From assembly GCA_023228295.1 (NCBI GenBank), contig JALOBP010000015.1, forward strand, positions 1 to 39,442: a stretch of DNA of 39,442 nucleotides. The letters are read 5' to 3'. The DNA is from Methanoregula sp. (GTDB lineage: Archaea > Halobacteriota > Methanomicrobia > Methanomicrobiales > Methanospirillaceae). Below, in pieces: positions 16,689 through 25,000 of this stretch. Position 1 is the stretch's first letter; every line of letters starts with the position of its first letter. The notes under the pieces were generated by a model. The model did no database searches. It was not told where the DNA came from and was given only the letters and a program-made list of their open reading frames with translations. The translations under genes and the position numbers were made by a program.

Positions 16689-17870
16689 CTAGACAAAAAA
16701 GTTCATGAGTGCAAGCAGGAAGTCCCCGAAAATTACTGCGGTGATAAACCCTGCGGTGATTGGGATGATGAACGGTACGGCATAGGAGATCCAGACCGTC
16801 CCGGCCTTCCGGTACATGGCCAGTTCTTCTTTGAATTCTCCCGGGTGTTCCCGGAGATCCTTGGTGTACACCCGCCCCTCGCTTCTATACATGCGCCGGA
16901 TCGCGTCCCAGAAACCGATGAACTTCCGGGACACAACGCCGTCATTCTCCTCGAAGTCCTCCATGACAAAACCCCATTCCTTCTGGATAGACTCTCCCTT
17001 CACCGGGAAGCCGAAGAAGAGGTACATAATCGGTGCCTTGTTTCCCCTCGCGATATTAATTGCAAAAATTGCAAGTGGTGCGGCAAGGTTCAGCAGGAGT
17101 GCATTGATCAGGGTCGAGAAGGCGAGGAACCCGAGTGGAGGAATGCCGAGAACCGGGGTGATCGGGAATGTCGGGACAGCAAATGCAATGAAGATGAGGG
17201 CCCACGCATCTGCACCACCAAAAAGGTGCATCCGGCCAAAGATGTAGAATGCCCCGCAGAAGACCGAGAGGAAGAGGATCATGTACGCAGATGTGCCCCA
17301 TCCGCCTTGGGTAACCATCATGAGAATGGAGGTGATACCAAGGATCATTACGATCAGCACAAAGTACCAGCGGCCGATGATTCCGGCCATCGTATCCCGT
17401 TGCGGTTTTCCCCGCACCGGCGCCTGCTCCTCGAACCGTCCCTGGTATTCCATGTAAGAGACATAGGAAAAGATCCCGGCAAACATCGCGTACCAGGCCA
17501 CCATCTGGGTAGTGAATACGGGTGCGAGGACAAACCACGATATGGCCGGGAGTGCAAGGACGAGGGCCAGGTAATAGAAGATCGCGTTTTTCCGGTAATA
17601 CCAGGTCAGGTACAGCGAATCCGTCCTTCCCCGGTTGTCGAGATAATCGGCGTAGATGAAACTTGCTACAATGGCAAGGTATCCTGCAATAAGGCTGACA
17701 TTGGCCGTCATCTGCCATAGGAAGACGCCGGTACATCCAATCCCGACTGCGATCATCGGCATCCAGTGGACGAACGGCACACGCCGGTCGCGGGCGTCAA
17801 GGTACGATGTGTAGATCAACGTAACAAGGACTGCTGTTGCGGAGATGGCCAGAGGCCAGAAGATTTCCAT
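16689..17870 (-). CDS. archaeal prepilin/prearchaellin peptidase (A24, FlaK/PibD-like)
   Basis: The membrane protein has 393 residues and carries both catalytic aspartate sites of the GxGD-type A24 family: Asp25/Asp28 in SYLDARDRRVP, and GGAD with Asp221 in HLFGGADAWAL. It has about eight membrane helices plus a cytoplasmic region near 145-160 and a long one near 290-350. Such enzymes remove the short class III signal peptide from type IV pilins or archaellins before assembly. It is longer than the usual 230-250 residues because of the second soluble region, as seen in some methanogen homologues. A pilus assembly gene set lies 8 kb away and may be its client. Confidence 0.88.
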   Translation of the reverse strand: MEIFWPLAISATAVLVTLIYTSYLDARDRRVPFVHWMPMIAVGIGCTGVFLWQMTANVSLIAGYLAIVASFIYADYLDNRGRTDSLYLTWYYRKNAIFYYLALVLALPAISWFVLAPVFTTQMVAWYAMFAGIFSYVSYMEYQGRFEEQAPVRGKPQRDTMAGIIGRWYFVLIVMILGITSILMMVTQGGWGTSAYMILFLSVFCGAFYIFGRMHLFGGADAWALIFIAFAVPTFPITPVLGIPPLGFLAFSTLINALLLNLAAPLAIFAINIARGNKAPIMYLFFGFPVKGESIQKEWGFVMEDFEENDGVVSRKFIGFWDAIRRMYRSEGRVYTKDLREHPGEFKEELAMYRKAGTVWISYAVPFIIPITAGFITAVIFGDFLLALMNFFV

Positions 17871-17937
17871 AAACTGAACTGTATGTATCTATCTCCAAGG
17901 ACTAAAACATGGCGGCAGGGAATCGGGCATCGATTCC

Positions 17938-17952
17938 GTAAATATATAATGG
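17938..17952 (+). promoter_or_regulatory. TATA box with a possible 4-codon leader ORF
   Basis: GTAAATATATAATGG is a strong TATA element. Transcription would start about 17970, exactly where an ATG (17971) opens a four-codon frame, MKRT. Its TGA overlaps the ATG of the main gene (17982) as ATGA. Initiation at 17971 followed by re-initiation is therefore possible. Confidence 0.5.
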
Positions 17953-17981
17953 CCGCCCGCTTACAATATTATGAAAAGAAC

Positions 17982-18653
17982 ATGAGCCGGCAGGCAGCCA
18001 GCCAGCCCATGATCAGCCGGCAGGTATCCAGGGACAGTTACATGAAAATCAAAGATATGATGGAAACGCTCCTTAAGAATTCCCCGGAGCTTGGCACTTT
18101 TACCGTCACCGACCTTGTCCGCTATGCCCGCTCGAACAATGTGAATGGCCTTGCTGAATTCCATGGCGATGAAAAAGAACTGTATCTGGCTGTCATCGAC
18201 GGGGAGCCCGAAGGGGCGATCTACATCGATCCGAAGGGAGAGCTCTTTGGTGACAATGCGGTGATGCTGATCACCGGCAAGGAACAATTCACGCTCCGTG
18301 ACGTGCAGAAAGAATTTCTTGATGCTGTGGTCATGGGCTGCCGGATCTTCAACAAGTCCCATATCCGGACAAACACAAGCGCCGAGATCCCGGAGTTCGG
18401 CACCCGGAGTGCAGGTCTCGGGAAGCTCACCCTGATCGTGCGGAGTGGCGATAAGCCCCAGAATGGGATCCGGGTATCCATCCGGAAGAACGGGCAGATT
18501 CTCGGGAGCGATGTCACCACCGATGATGGCAGTGTCGGCTTCCGGGTGATGTACGGGAACTATGACTGTGTCCTCCAGGATCGCAACCAGATGATCACTA
18601 CCCGTCGTATCATATTCGATGCCGGAAATCCTGAAATTATACTCGGGCTTTAA
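17982..18653 (+). CDS. putative regulator: PATAN/DUF4388-like domain plus Ig-like domain
   Basis: The protein has 223 residues. After a short basic start, residues 30-120 (FTVTDLVRYARSNNVNG through FTLRDVQKEFLDAV) resemble the N-terminal domains found with Roadblock and receiver proteins. They are similar in style to the N-terminal domains of the genes at 23637 and 25001. Residues 148-220 look like a beta-sandwich (LTLIVRSGDKP, GFRVMYGNYDCVL). No signal peptide or membrane segment, so cytoplasmic. The start follows a strong TATA box. The ATG at 17949 is excluded because it lies inside that box. Both domain names are by-eye assignments. Confidence 0.65.
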   Translation: MSRQAASQPMISRQVSRDSYMKIKDMMETLLKNSPELGTFTVTDLVRYARSNNVNGLAEFHGDEKELYLAVIDGEPEGAIYIDPKGELFGDNAVMLITGKEQFTLRDVQKEFLDAVVMGCRIFNKSHIRTNTSAEIPEFGTRSAGLGKLTLIVRSGDKPQNGIRVSIRKNGQILGSDVTTDDGSVGFRVMYGNYDCVLQDRNQMITTRRIIFDAGNPEIILGL

Positions 18654-18738
18654 TACGCGGATTTCCTCCCCTTTTCGCCCAATTCGCCTGAATTTTCTCT
18701 TATTTTGACAAACGGTTAAGACGAAATCCTTTAATTGG

Positions 18739-20325
18739 ATGAATACAGATCAATCCTTTATGAAGATAGGACGTGAAGACTTCGAGGCGCTGATTAAAGG
18801 CGACAAGACAATCGCCCCCTATATCGAGCTTGACCCGCTCGCAGGTGCCTATTCTGTTTTTGGTGTGAAAACTGCAAGCAACCCGAATTATCTCATCAAG
18901 GCAATATATGAGATGTACGAGGAGAACCTCAATAAGAAACTCGCTGTCAAGGCAGTGCGTAAGCTCTTCCGTTCGGTCGGTGCGGGCTCGGGCGGGCTCA
19001 ATAATCTGTTAAAAAAGCTCGGCATGGACCTGAAACCCGAAGAGATCCTGATGCTGGTCTTTAAGCTCCAGCACCAGCAGGGCTGGGGTGCCCCGTTCGA
19101 GCTTGTTTCCGCCAGCGAGAAGCAGATTGTCCTCAGGACCAAGCACACGTTCGAATCCCAGGTTATGAAGGACTGGAACATGGCTGTCTGCGGTCTCCAC
19201 CAGGGTTGGATCGAAGGAATCCTCACCACAGTGACCGGCAAGACATGGTTCTGTCTTGAGAAGACCTGCCATGCGAAAGGCGACGAGTATTGTGAGTTCG
19301 TTGCCGACCGGGTCCCTGCGAGCTGGAAGTACAGGGCTGAGGCGGTTGTCAAGGGCGAATCTGCTATCACCGAGTTCATCGAGCACAAACCCGTTGAGGG
19401 CAAGATCTCCCTCATGGGCGAACCGGTGGTCATGATGCCCCGTTTCATCTTCACGTCCATGACCAATTCGCTCAAGAAGACCATGGGAGAGGCGCCCGCA
19501 AGCGGTGTCAACTACCGTGCCTACATGGACATGGGAAGGGAGAATGTGGAGCACTACAGGAGGATGAGCGTCTCGTTTGACCTCTCCAGGACCAAACTTG
19601 ACAAGGATCTTGACGAACTGCACAAACGTTTCGCAGTAAACGGGGCCCCTTCAGTTTCCGGAGACAAAATTGCTTTTGGCAGCCATATCGTCAATGATAA
19701 CTTCGAGGTTGTTGATTCCATTGAAAAGGATCTGGGCAGCAAGGCCACCGTCTTCCAGAAAATCGGTGATAAGGCTATCCGTGTGTCTACGAACGTCATT
19801 GGTGCTGACGGCAAGCGGGCTGTCGGGACCGAGATATCCAGTATTGTCTACGAGGCCGTGATCAAGAAAGGGCAGACCTATTATGGCACTGCGGATGTTG
19901 TTGGGAAAAAGATGGTTGTGGCTTATGAACCAATCAGGAGTTCCGCTGGAGAGATCATCGGTATCCTGTTTGTCGGAATTCCTGAAGACGTTGTCTACGG
20001 CCCGTTAATGGAAGAGAAACTGAAAAAGATCAATTCCAAGACCATCTGCGACATGGCGTTTGCCTTCTACTCCCAGATGGGCTGGTTCAACTTTGTCAAG
20101 GATGAGTGGGACGAGGCAACCAAGATCCAGACTATCACGCTTGCCCACACGGTCGAGTCCGAATCGTTTGGCAACATCGGCAAAAACGTCTGTTACTGCA
20201 CGGCCGGCCTGCTCGCCGGGATTATCGAAGGATCCTATGGCGTAAAGGTCCAGGCAAAAGAGATCAAGTGCAAGTCCAAGGGCGATGAGCACTGTGTCTT
20301 TGCGATCACCCACAAGCCCGAATAA
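18739..20325 (+). CDS. soluble sensor: V4R domain plus a V4R domain split by a Cache domain
   Basis: The protein has 528 residues with no membrane segment. Residues 100-190 form a V4R (4-vinyl-reductase-like) ligand-binding domain ending in the cysteine pattern TCHAKGDEYCEF. Residues 222-275 look like the first half of a second V4R. Residues 305-415 match a Cache domain (VGTEISSIVYEAVIKKGQ, TYYGTADVVGKKMVVAYEP, GILFVGIP). Residues 430-525 look like the second half of that V4R, again ending in KCKSKGDEHCVF. Cache domains normally lie outside the membrane, so a cytoplasmic one nested in V4R is unusual. The likely role is small-molecule or metal sensing. No output domain is present. It is followed by the receiver gene. 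Confidence 0.8.
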   Translation: MNTDQSFMKIGREDFEALIKGDKTIAPYIELDPLAGAYSVFGVKTASNPNYLIKAIYEMYEENLNKKLAVKAVRKLFRSVGAGSGGLNNLLKKLGMDLKPEEILMLVFKLQHQQGWGAPFELVSASEKQIVLRTKHTFESQVMKDWNMAVCGLHQGWIEGILTTVTGKTWFCLEKTCHAKGDEYCEFVADRVPASWKYRAEAVVKGESAITEFIEHKPVEGKISLMGEPVVMMPRFIFTSMTNSLKKTMGEAPASGVNYRAYMDMGRENVEHYRRMSVSFDLSRTKLDKDLDELHKRFAVNGAPSVSGDKIAFGSHIVNDNFEVVDSIEKDLGSKATVFQKIGDKAIRVSTNVIGADGKRAVGTEISSIVYEAVIKKGQTYYGTADVVGKKMVVAYEPIRSSAGEIIGILFVGIPEDVVYGPLMEEKLKKINSKTICDMAFAFYSQMGWFNFVKDEWDEATKIQTITLAHTVESESFGNIGKNVCYCTAGLLAGIIEGSYGVKVQAKEIKCKSKGDEHCVFAITHKPE

Positions 20326-20329
20326 ACCT

Positions 20330-20350
20330 ATTTTTTTAAATATTATATCG
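20330..20350 (+). promoter_or_regulatory. oligo-T tract then TATA box between sensor and receiver genes
   Basis: A seven-T run five to eleven bases past the sensor stop can terminate its transcript. The TTTAAATATTATATCGG that follows is a good TATA box for the receiver gene, about 45 bases before its ATG. Confidence 0.45.
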
Positions 20351-20389
20351 GCACACTCCTACACATCAGACCCTGCTTTCTGGAGATCC

Positions 20390-21184
20390 ATGCCGCCAAT
20401 TCCCCGTATTCTTATTGTTGAAGATGACGAGATCATCAGTAACCTTATCACGACCCTGCTCGAGAAGAAAGGGTATACGGTGGTGGGGAAGATCAGTTCC
20501 GGAGAGCAGGCCGTCATCAAGGCTGCCGAACTGGAGCCCGATCTCATCCTCATGGACATCCATCTCGCGGGGGCGATGGACGGGGTTACTGCAGCCCGGT
20601 ATATCTTCCAGCTCTTCCACTACCCGATTGTTTTCCTGACCGCCCTGTGTGATGACGGGCTGCTCGAACGGGCAAAACATGCCCAGCCGCTGGGGTACAT
20701 CCTCAAGCCATTCACCGATAAGGATCTATCCTCCAATGTCGAGCTTGCCCTCTACAATCACACAATCCGGAAAAAATACCTCCCTGCATACCCGGTCGGG
20801 GAACCCGGGAATATCATGGCCCTCCCTGAGGTCATCATCATCATGGACACCAGGGGCCGGATCATTTTCTGTAACCCGTACACTCCCCGCTTCCTCGATC
20901 TGCCTGAGACTGAGATCCTCATGCACCACTGGCGTGATACCCTGATGCTCATCAACGAAATGACCGGTAAGCAGCTGGCGGACCCGGTTCCTGTGGTGGT
21001 CAGGCAGATGCTGGTTGTCACCCACGATCTCAATACGGCAGTTGTTACCCGGTCGGATAAAACAAAGCACGTCAGTGCGGTTATCCGCCCTGTCAAGGAT
21101 GACCAGAACGAGCTGATCGCGGTTTTCATGCACATCAAGGAAAAAACCAGCGACCCGGTCAAAATGGCTGCCAGGAAGCCCTGA
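20390..21184 (+). CDS. response regulator: receiver plus PAS-like domain
   Basis: The protein has 264 residues. The receiver domain (about 5-120) has the acidic pocket EDDE (11-14), phospho-acceptor Asp56 in LILMDIHLAG, Thr84 in FLTAL and Lys106 in ILKPF, so it should be functional. Residues 145-255 look like a PAS fold (EVIIIMDTRGRIIFCNP, FMHIKEK). No kinase or DNA-binding domain is present, so it probably signals by protein contact. The ATG at 20390 has GGAG close upstream; in-frame extension lies in the promoter. Its kinase is not in the window. Confidence 0.85.
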   Translation: MPPIPRILIVEDDEIISNLITTLLEKKGYTVVGKISSGEQAVIKAAELEPDLILMDIHLAGAMDGVTAARYIFQLFHYPIVFLTALCDDGLLERAKHAQPLGYILKPFTDKDLSSNVELALYNHTIRKKYLPAYPVGEPGNIMALPEVIIIMDTRGRIIFCNPYTPRFLDLPETEILMHHWRDTLMLINEMTGKQLADPVPVVVRQMLVVTHDLNTAVVTRSDKTKHVSAVIRPVKDDQNELIAVFMHIKEKTSDPVKMAARKP

Positions 21185-21334
21185 TCTGGATTCGGCTCCG
21201 CCATGCGCCAGACGGATCTCATGCATATAATAATTTATAAATAATCATAAGGCCAACCGCTAAAGATACCGATCCTTCCAGCACGCTAAACAGTGTGAGG
21301 ACCTTGGATTGTCACCGGTTTAACGGATGATAGC

Positions 21335-22081
21335 GTGAACGGCATCGTATACCATAAAACCCACCGGATTGGCTGGCGCCATTCACGCCATACGTATCTT
21401 GTTGATGCTGGCAGCGAGATTGAGATCCAGCAGCTGGTGGTATCTAACCTGTATGAAAATTTCCCGCTCGATCCCCCGTTTCCAGCAACCCGGTTCTTCG
21501 AGATCGAGATCGAGGAGGTAAGGAAGGGCATAAATAAGACCTTCATCTTCCAGAATATCTGGCCGGTACGGGCGAAACGGAAACCGGACTGGCACATCCT
21601 GAAGTTCAGGATCCGCAGGGGAAGCTGGATGATCACGGAGCGGATCCGGTCAATGACTAATGATGGCGAAACCCAGTGGCTCTATACTGACGATTTCAAC
21701 ATCCTGTTCATTTCATCAGGGGGGAGGCATGATGGTGCGATGCTCACAAGCCTCATCATCGCCAAACTCAATGCAATCGTGCAGTCCATACGGTCAGGAG
21801 CCCGCATCCCCTCGGAATTCGAGAACCAGCAATCATGCCGGCAAGCGTTTGGTACGATCTTTTCTGATGGTGTTGATGGAGCATTCCGGGACACGGGTGT
21901 CTACCGGCAACATGCATCGGCAATAACCGCGGAATTGGATCCTAAAAACCGCGAGGCTGATGCATCAGTCATCTGTAGTACCCATGGCCGGATGGCGGTT
22001 ACCAAACAACAGGCTGCCGATTTGGGTGTCGATATCAGCCAGATCGAGGATCTTCAGGATCTGAGCTGGCTGAACGACTAA
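21335..22081 (+). CDS. orphan protein of unknown function
   Basis: The product has 248 residues from a GTG start with GGATGA just upstream. No signal peptide and no membrane segment. The N-terminal half is beta-rich and basic (THRIGWRHSRHTYLV, RAKRKPDWHILKFRIRRG). The C-terminal half is mixed, with a late helix. No known family is recognised. A strong TATA-like element (ATTTATAAATAATC, about 21231-21244) lies roughly 95 bases upstream. It converges with the MinD gene. Its position between the receiver gene and the Roadblock/MinD genes hints at a shared pathway but proves nothing. Confidence 0.6.
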   Translation: MNGIVYHKTHRIGWRHSRHTYLVDAGSEIEIQQLVVSNLYENFPLDPPFPATRFFEIEIEEVRKGINKTFIFQNIWPVRAKRKPDWHILKFRIRRGSWMITERIRSMTNDGETQWLYTDDFNILFISSGGRHDGAMLTSLIIAKLNAIVQSIRSGARIPSEFENQQSCRQAFGTIFSDGVDGAFRDTGVYRQHASAITAELDPKNREADASVICSTHGRMAVTKQQAADLGVDISQIEDLQDLSWLND

Positions 22082-22149
22082 CCGTTCCGTTATTTTACGT
22101 TCTTTATTATTGATCGTGCGTTTCTGCTGTCAGCAGAGCAGTATGCACG

Positions 22150-22167
22150 CGAAAAACCAAAAAAAGA
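22150..22167 (-). terminator. oligo-T terminator after the MinD-like gene
   Basis: The minus strand reads a run of seven T followed by GG and five T, starting seven bases past the restored stop at 22174-22176. Its position supports that stop, rather than the frameshifted one at 22107, as the true gene end. Confidence 0.5.
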
Positions 22168-22173
22168 TTGAAA

Positions 22174-22967
22174 TTATTGTTCAGCTTTCTTCCTGAAAAG
22201 TGCCTTGCTGAAGCGGTCGATGAAACCTTCCTTGACCTCAACCGTCTTCTCTTCCTTATAGGCAACCCCGACAAGATCGGAAGCAATCCGCCTGATAGCC
22301 TTGGATGCGGGGGATGTTGGAAACTTGATGACGATCGGGGTCTTGGCAGAGGATGACCTGCGGACATTGGGGTCCTCCGGATGATGCCAATAACCTTCAC
22401 GCCCAGGACTTTTTCCATCTTCTTTGTGATGATATCTGTCTTGTCCTGGTCAACCCGGTTGATGATGGAACCGAGCACATGGCCCCCGACAACCTCGGTG
22501 AGGATCTTGGTCTTGAGGGCATCAACAATTGAGGAGAGTTCAGGATTTACGATCAGGATAACTTCATCGGCAACTGCAAGGGGCACCACGCCATCCTTAC
22601 TGATCCCTGCGGGTGCATCGATCAGGAGGAATTCGCAACGTTTTACCAGTTCGCCCATGACATCGCGGATCCGGTCCGGGTCCGCCTGTTGGAAACCCTG
22701 GAGTGAGATGCCGCTCGGGATCACTTTCAGGCCGGCCGGGCCTTCGTAAATAGCGTCGTTGATGTTACCTTTTCCTGCAAGAACCTCGTGGAGGGTGACC
22801 GGTGCATCCTGTAATCCGAGGACAAGGCCGACATTGGCCATACCAATGTCGGCATCCATCAGGTAGGTCTCCTTACCGAGCTGAGCAAGCATTGTTCCGA
22901 GATTAACGGAGACCGTTGTCTTACCGGTTCCGCCTTTTCCGGATGCGATCGTGTAAACCTTGACCAT
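22174..22967 (-). pseudogene. minD: MinD/ParA-family ATPase with a one-base frameshift
   Basis: The first ~195 residues are a typical MinD: deviant Walker A GKGGTGKTT (10-18), MDADIGMANVGLVLGL, LLIDAPAGI and INRVDQDK. After VIGIIR (about 22380) the frame becomes nonsense and ends at 22107. Adding one C at 22379-22380 restores GIIPEDPNVRRSSSAKTPIV and a normal end at 22174, giving 264 residues. The restored tail EGFIDRFSKALFRKK is an amphipathic helix like the membrane-targeting sequence of MinD. MinD proteins place other complexes at cell poles. Its promoter is separate (22997-23012), with ribosome site AGGGTG. It may be a sequencing error or a real mutation. Confidence 0.85.
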
Positions 22968-22996
22968 TGAACACCCTGTGGTGATGAGTATTTCTA

Positions 22997-23012
22997 TTAT
23001 ATTTATATAAGA
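22997..23012 (-). promoter_or_regulatory. TATA box of the MinD-like gene
   Basis: The minus strand reads TCTTATATAAATATAA about 38 bases before the ATG at 22967. This gives the gene its own promoter despite lying downstream of two same-strand genes. Confidence 0.55.
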
Positions 23013-23036
23013 TTGCTGGATTTCGCTTATATCGTG

Positions 23037-23618
23037 TTATATCCACCAGTTTAAAATATCTTTTGTATCGTTTTCAATGCCGTTAGAGATCACTTCAGAC
23101 ACCGGCATTGTCGTCCGTATGATAAGGATAAGGTCCGATCCCTTGTGGGAGATACTGGTAAGAACTGCCCCCGGTGTCTCCGAGAGCGGGTCGTTAATAT
23201 AAATCTCACCATACAGTGCTGCATCGTTCTGTGCGTCATCGCCCCCGCTCGATGCAAATACCAGGCCATCTGATGTTGCAATCGTGAACTGGTCAAGCGA
23301 GTATTTTTCTGCGAGTGCTTTGAGGCTTTCACTGATGTCTTTCCTGCCATCGGTAAGGCTGACCTCTTTTGGGAGGGGCCGTGAGGGTGTCTTTTTTGCA
23401 GGTCTCGGAATGGCACTTTGCGATACGATAGGAACCGGACGAGCTTCCGGCTGGTAGGCGAGCCGGCCTGCTTTGGATCCGGGATTTTTCCCGTCCTGCG
23501 AAACAGCCCCCAGTTTCCGTTTAAGGTACAGGGCTGCAACAAGGGCCAGGACGACGCCGATTCCCCCGATAATTCCATATATGATCAACGGATCTGACAT
23601 TGAAAAAACAAAAGCCAT
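23037..23618 (-). CDS. membrane-anchored Roadblock/LC7 protein
   Basis: The protein has 193 residues. An N-terminal membrane helix (about 10-32, LIIYGIIGGIGVVLALVAALYL) is followed by a basic, proline-rich linker (about 33-88) and a C-terminal Roadblock/LC7-like domain (about 92-190: ISESLKALAEKYSLDQFTIA, GLVFASSGG, LILIIRTTMP). Roadblock proteins such as MglB act on small Ras-like GTPases or as scaffold dimers; anchoring would bring them to the membrane. The ATG at 23618 has GGAG eight bases upstream. It lies 18 bases after the DUF2226-like gene, so the two form an operon, with minD next. Confidence 0.8.
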   Translation of the reverse strand: MAFVFSMSDPLIIYGIIGGIGVVLALVAALYLKRKLGAVSQDGKNPGSKAGRLAYQPEARPVPIVSQSAIPRPAKKTPSRPLPKEVSLTDGRKDISESLKALAEKYSLDQFTIATSDGLVFASSGGDDAQNDAALYGEIYINDPLSETPGAVLTSISHKGSDLILIIRTTMPVSEVISNGIENDTKDILNWWI

Positions 23619-23636
23619 GAAATATCTCCCGCCAAT

Positions 23637-24386
23637 TCAGCGTTCCATGAGGTGTTCGAGATGGAGCTGTTTGATCATGGTCTTGCAGTCATTGCGGATC
23701 TTGTCGGTGACGTTATCGAGATCCATGTTGTCGAAGGAGTCGATATCATTATCGAAACTGCTTGGCTGCACCTGGTTATCAGAATTTTCTTCTGTAACGA
23801 TATGATCCGGGACTTCAGTTTGAGGGGATGGCGGTTGTTGTGCTTTCGTGAGTGATGGCATGGCCGGCCGTGGAGGTGCTGGTGCAGCCCGCTGGATTTT
23901 TGGTTCGGGGGATGCAGCAGTTGGCTGGGGCGGTGAGGCAGGGCGGTGGAAGAGAGATGCTACCGGCGATTTTTGCGGAGCCGTTTTTGCTGCGGCTGCA
24001 TGAACCGGCGGGGTGGCTTTTTTCACCGGTTCATGAGGTGACTGTACTGCTTTTACGGGATCATCGAGGGGTTTTGTCACTTTCACGAGCCGGCATGTCT
24101 TGTTGAATTCCAGTGCGAGCTGGATTTGGGCATCGTCGAGCGATGAAAGGGCAGCATCCACTTCGGCGGTCCGGTTCTTCTGGAGTTCGGTACATCCCCC
24201 ATCGCCACATTTCCCGAGGTATTTGACAAGGATGCATTTCCCGCCTTTGAAGACCAGTGTCCCACTGCCTTCTCCGGATGAGATGCTGCAGAGGCCGGAG
24301 AATCGTGACCGCTCCAGCTCGGATAAGAGGTCTTCGATAGTCTCGCCTTTTTTAATCTCGCGGAACGTACCCCTCGGTAATTGCAT
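23637..24386 (-). CDS. DUF2226-like cytoplasmic protein with disordered tail
   Basis: The protein has 249 residues from the ATG at 24386. The N-terminal domain (about 1-115) has the DUF2226 style: MQLPRGTFREIKKGETIEDL, then FSGLCSISSG, GTLVFKGGKCILVKYLGKCG, with two cysteines close together (GKCGDGGC). The middle (about 125-210) is a proline/alanine/lysine-rich disordered linker, and the end is an acidic then helical segment (DIDSFDNMDLDNVTDKIRND). No membrane segment. A TATA box 29 bases upstream indicates a leaderless transcript and supports this start over a longer frame. It leads an operon with the membrane Roadblock gene. The family has no established function. Confidence 0.75.
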   Translation of the reverse strand: MQLPRGTFREIKKGETIEDLLSELERSRFSGLCSISSGEGSGTLVFKGGKCILVKYLGKCGDGGCTELQKNRTAEVDAALSSLDDAQIQLALEFNKTCRLVKVTKPLDDPVKAVQSPHEPVKKATPPVHAAAAKTAPQKSPVASLFHRPASPPQPTAASPEPKIQRAAPAPPRPAMPSLTKAQQPPSPQTEVPDHIVTEENSDNQVQPSSFDNDIDSFDNMDLDNVTDKIRNDCKTMIKQLHLEHLMER

Positions 24387-24408
24387 TACTGTAACTTTAG
24401 TGGCATTC

Positions 24409-24422
24409 TGGTATATAGTTTC
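24409..24422 (-). promoter_or_regulatory. TATA box for the DUF2226/Roadblock operon
   Basis: The minus strand reads GAAACTATATACCA, centred 29 bases before the ATG at 24386. There is no Shine-Dalgarno site, so the mRNA is probably leaderless. Confidence 0.55.
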
Positions 24423-24582
24423 TTTTTGATCGGGAATAACGGTAATGCGCCCCCTGCGGATGAATCGTGCGGGCATGGGGAATGTATATATATAAAATCC
24501 ATTTTCCCTGTGTAAGTCTGTGTGATATCCGGGTGATTGTTGCACAACAATGCCTGAATTGGCATGAATGTGAGATGCAAAG

Positions 24583-24598
24583 ACCAAACTTTTAATAG
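24583..24598 (+). promoter_or_regulatory. TATA box for the Roadblock gene
   Basis: ACCAAACTTTTAATAG lies about 47 bases before the ATG at 24638, divergent from the opposite promoter at 24409. The intergenic region 24387-24637 therefore controls both arms of the locus. Confidence 0.45.
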
Positions 24599-24637
24599 AA
24601 AAAGAATTAGAAGATTCATTTATTAAGTGGTGCACAT

Positions 24638-24985
24638 ATGCTGAAACCATTACTTGAGGAATTTCTAAAGGTGGAAGGGGTATCAGCGGCCGTTGTCGTA
24701 GGAAGAGACGGGTTCGTTATTGAAAGTGCCGTTTCCGGCAAAGTGGATATTGAAGCCCTTGGTGCCATGGCCTCAACTGGCCTTGGAACCTCGGAAGCGA
24801 TGGGTAATACTCTTGGAAAAGGCGAGCTCTCACAGATGCTCGTTGAACTGGAAAAGGGTCCGATTATCCTATCGCCGCTTTCTGCAGATGAACTCATTGC
24901 CATTGTTGCAGATACTACTGCAAATGTCGGTCGGATCCGGTATGAACTGAAGAAGAACAAAGAACGCATTGTTGCGGCCCTGTAA
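24638..24985 (+). CDS. stand-alone Roadblock/LC7 (MglB-like) protein
   Basis: The 115-residue protein is one complete Roadblock domain: LLEEFLKVEGVSAAVVVGRD, GFVIESAVSG, a central helix through GLGTSEAMGNTLG, LVELEKGPIILSPL, and a closing helix. Such domains dimerise and, in bacteria, switch the GTPase MglA that controls cell polarity and motility. No Ras-like GTPase lies in the window. GGTG sits close upstream of the start. The gene heads the plus-strand arm of the locus, 15 bases before the next Roadblock gene. Confidence 0.92.
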   Translation: MLKPLLEEFLKVEGVSAAVVVGRDGFVIESAVSGKVDIEALGAMASTGLGTSEAMGNTLGKGELSQMLVELEKGPIILSPLSADELIAIVADTTANVGRIRYELKKNKERIVAAL

Positions 24986-24991
24986 TCTTCC

Positions 24992-25000
24992 TTTTTTTTT
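24992..25000 (+). promoter_or_regulatory. nine-T tract directly before an ATG
   Basis: Nine T occupy the spot where a ribosome site would be for the gene at 25001. Archaeal polymerase can terminate at such tracts, so this may attenuate downstream expression after the first Roadblock gene. Confidence 0.4.

Noticed and set aside
16194..17720. 508-codon plus-strand open frame
   Set aside because: It lies antisense to the clear prepilin peptidase and hisI genes and has a charged, low-quality composition typical of mirror frames.
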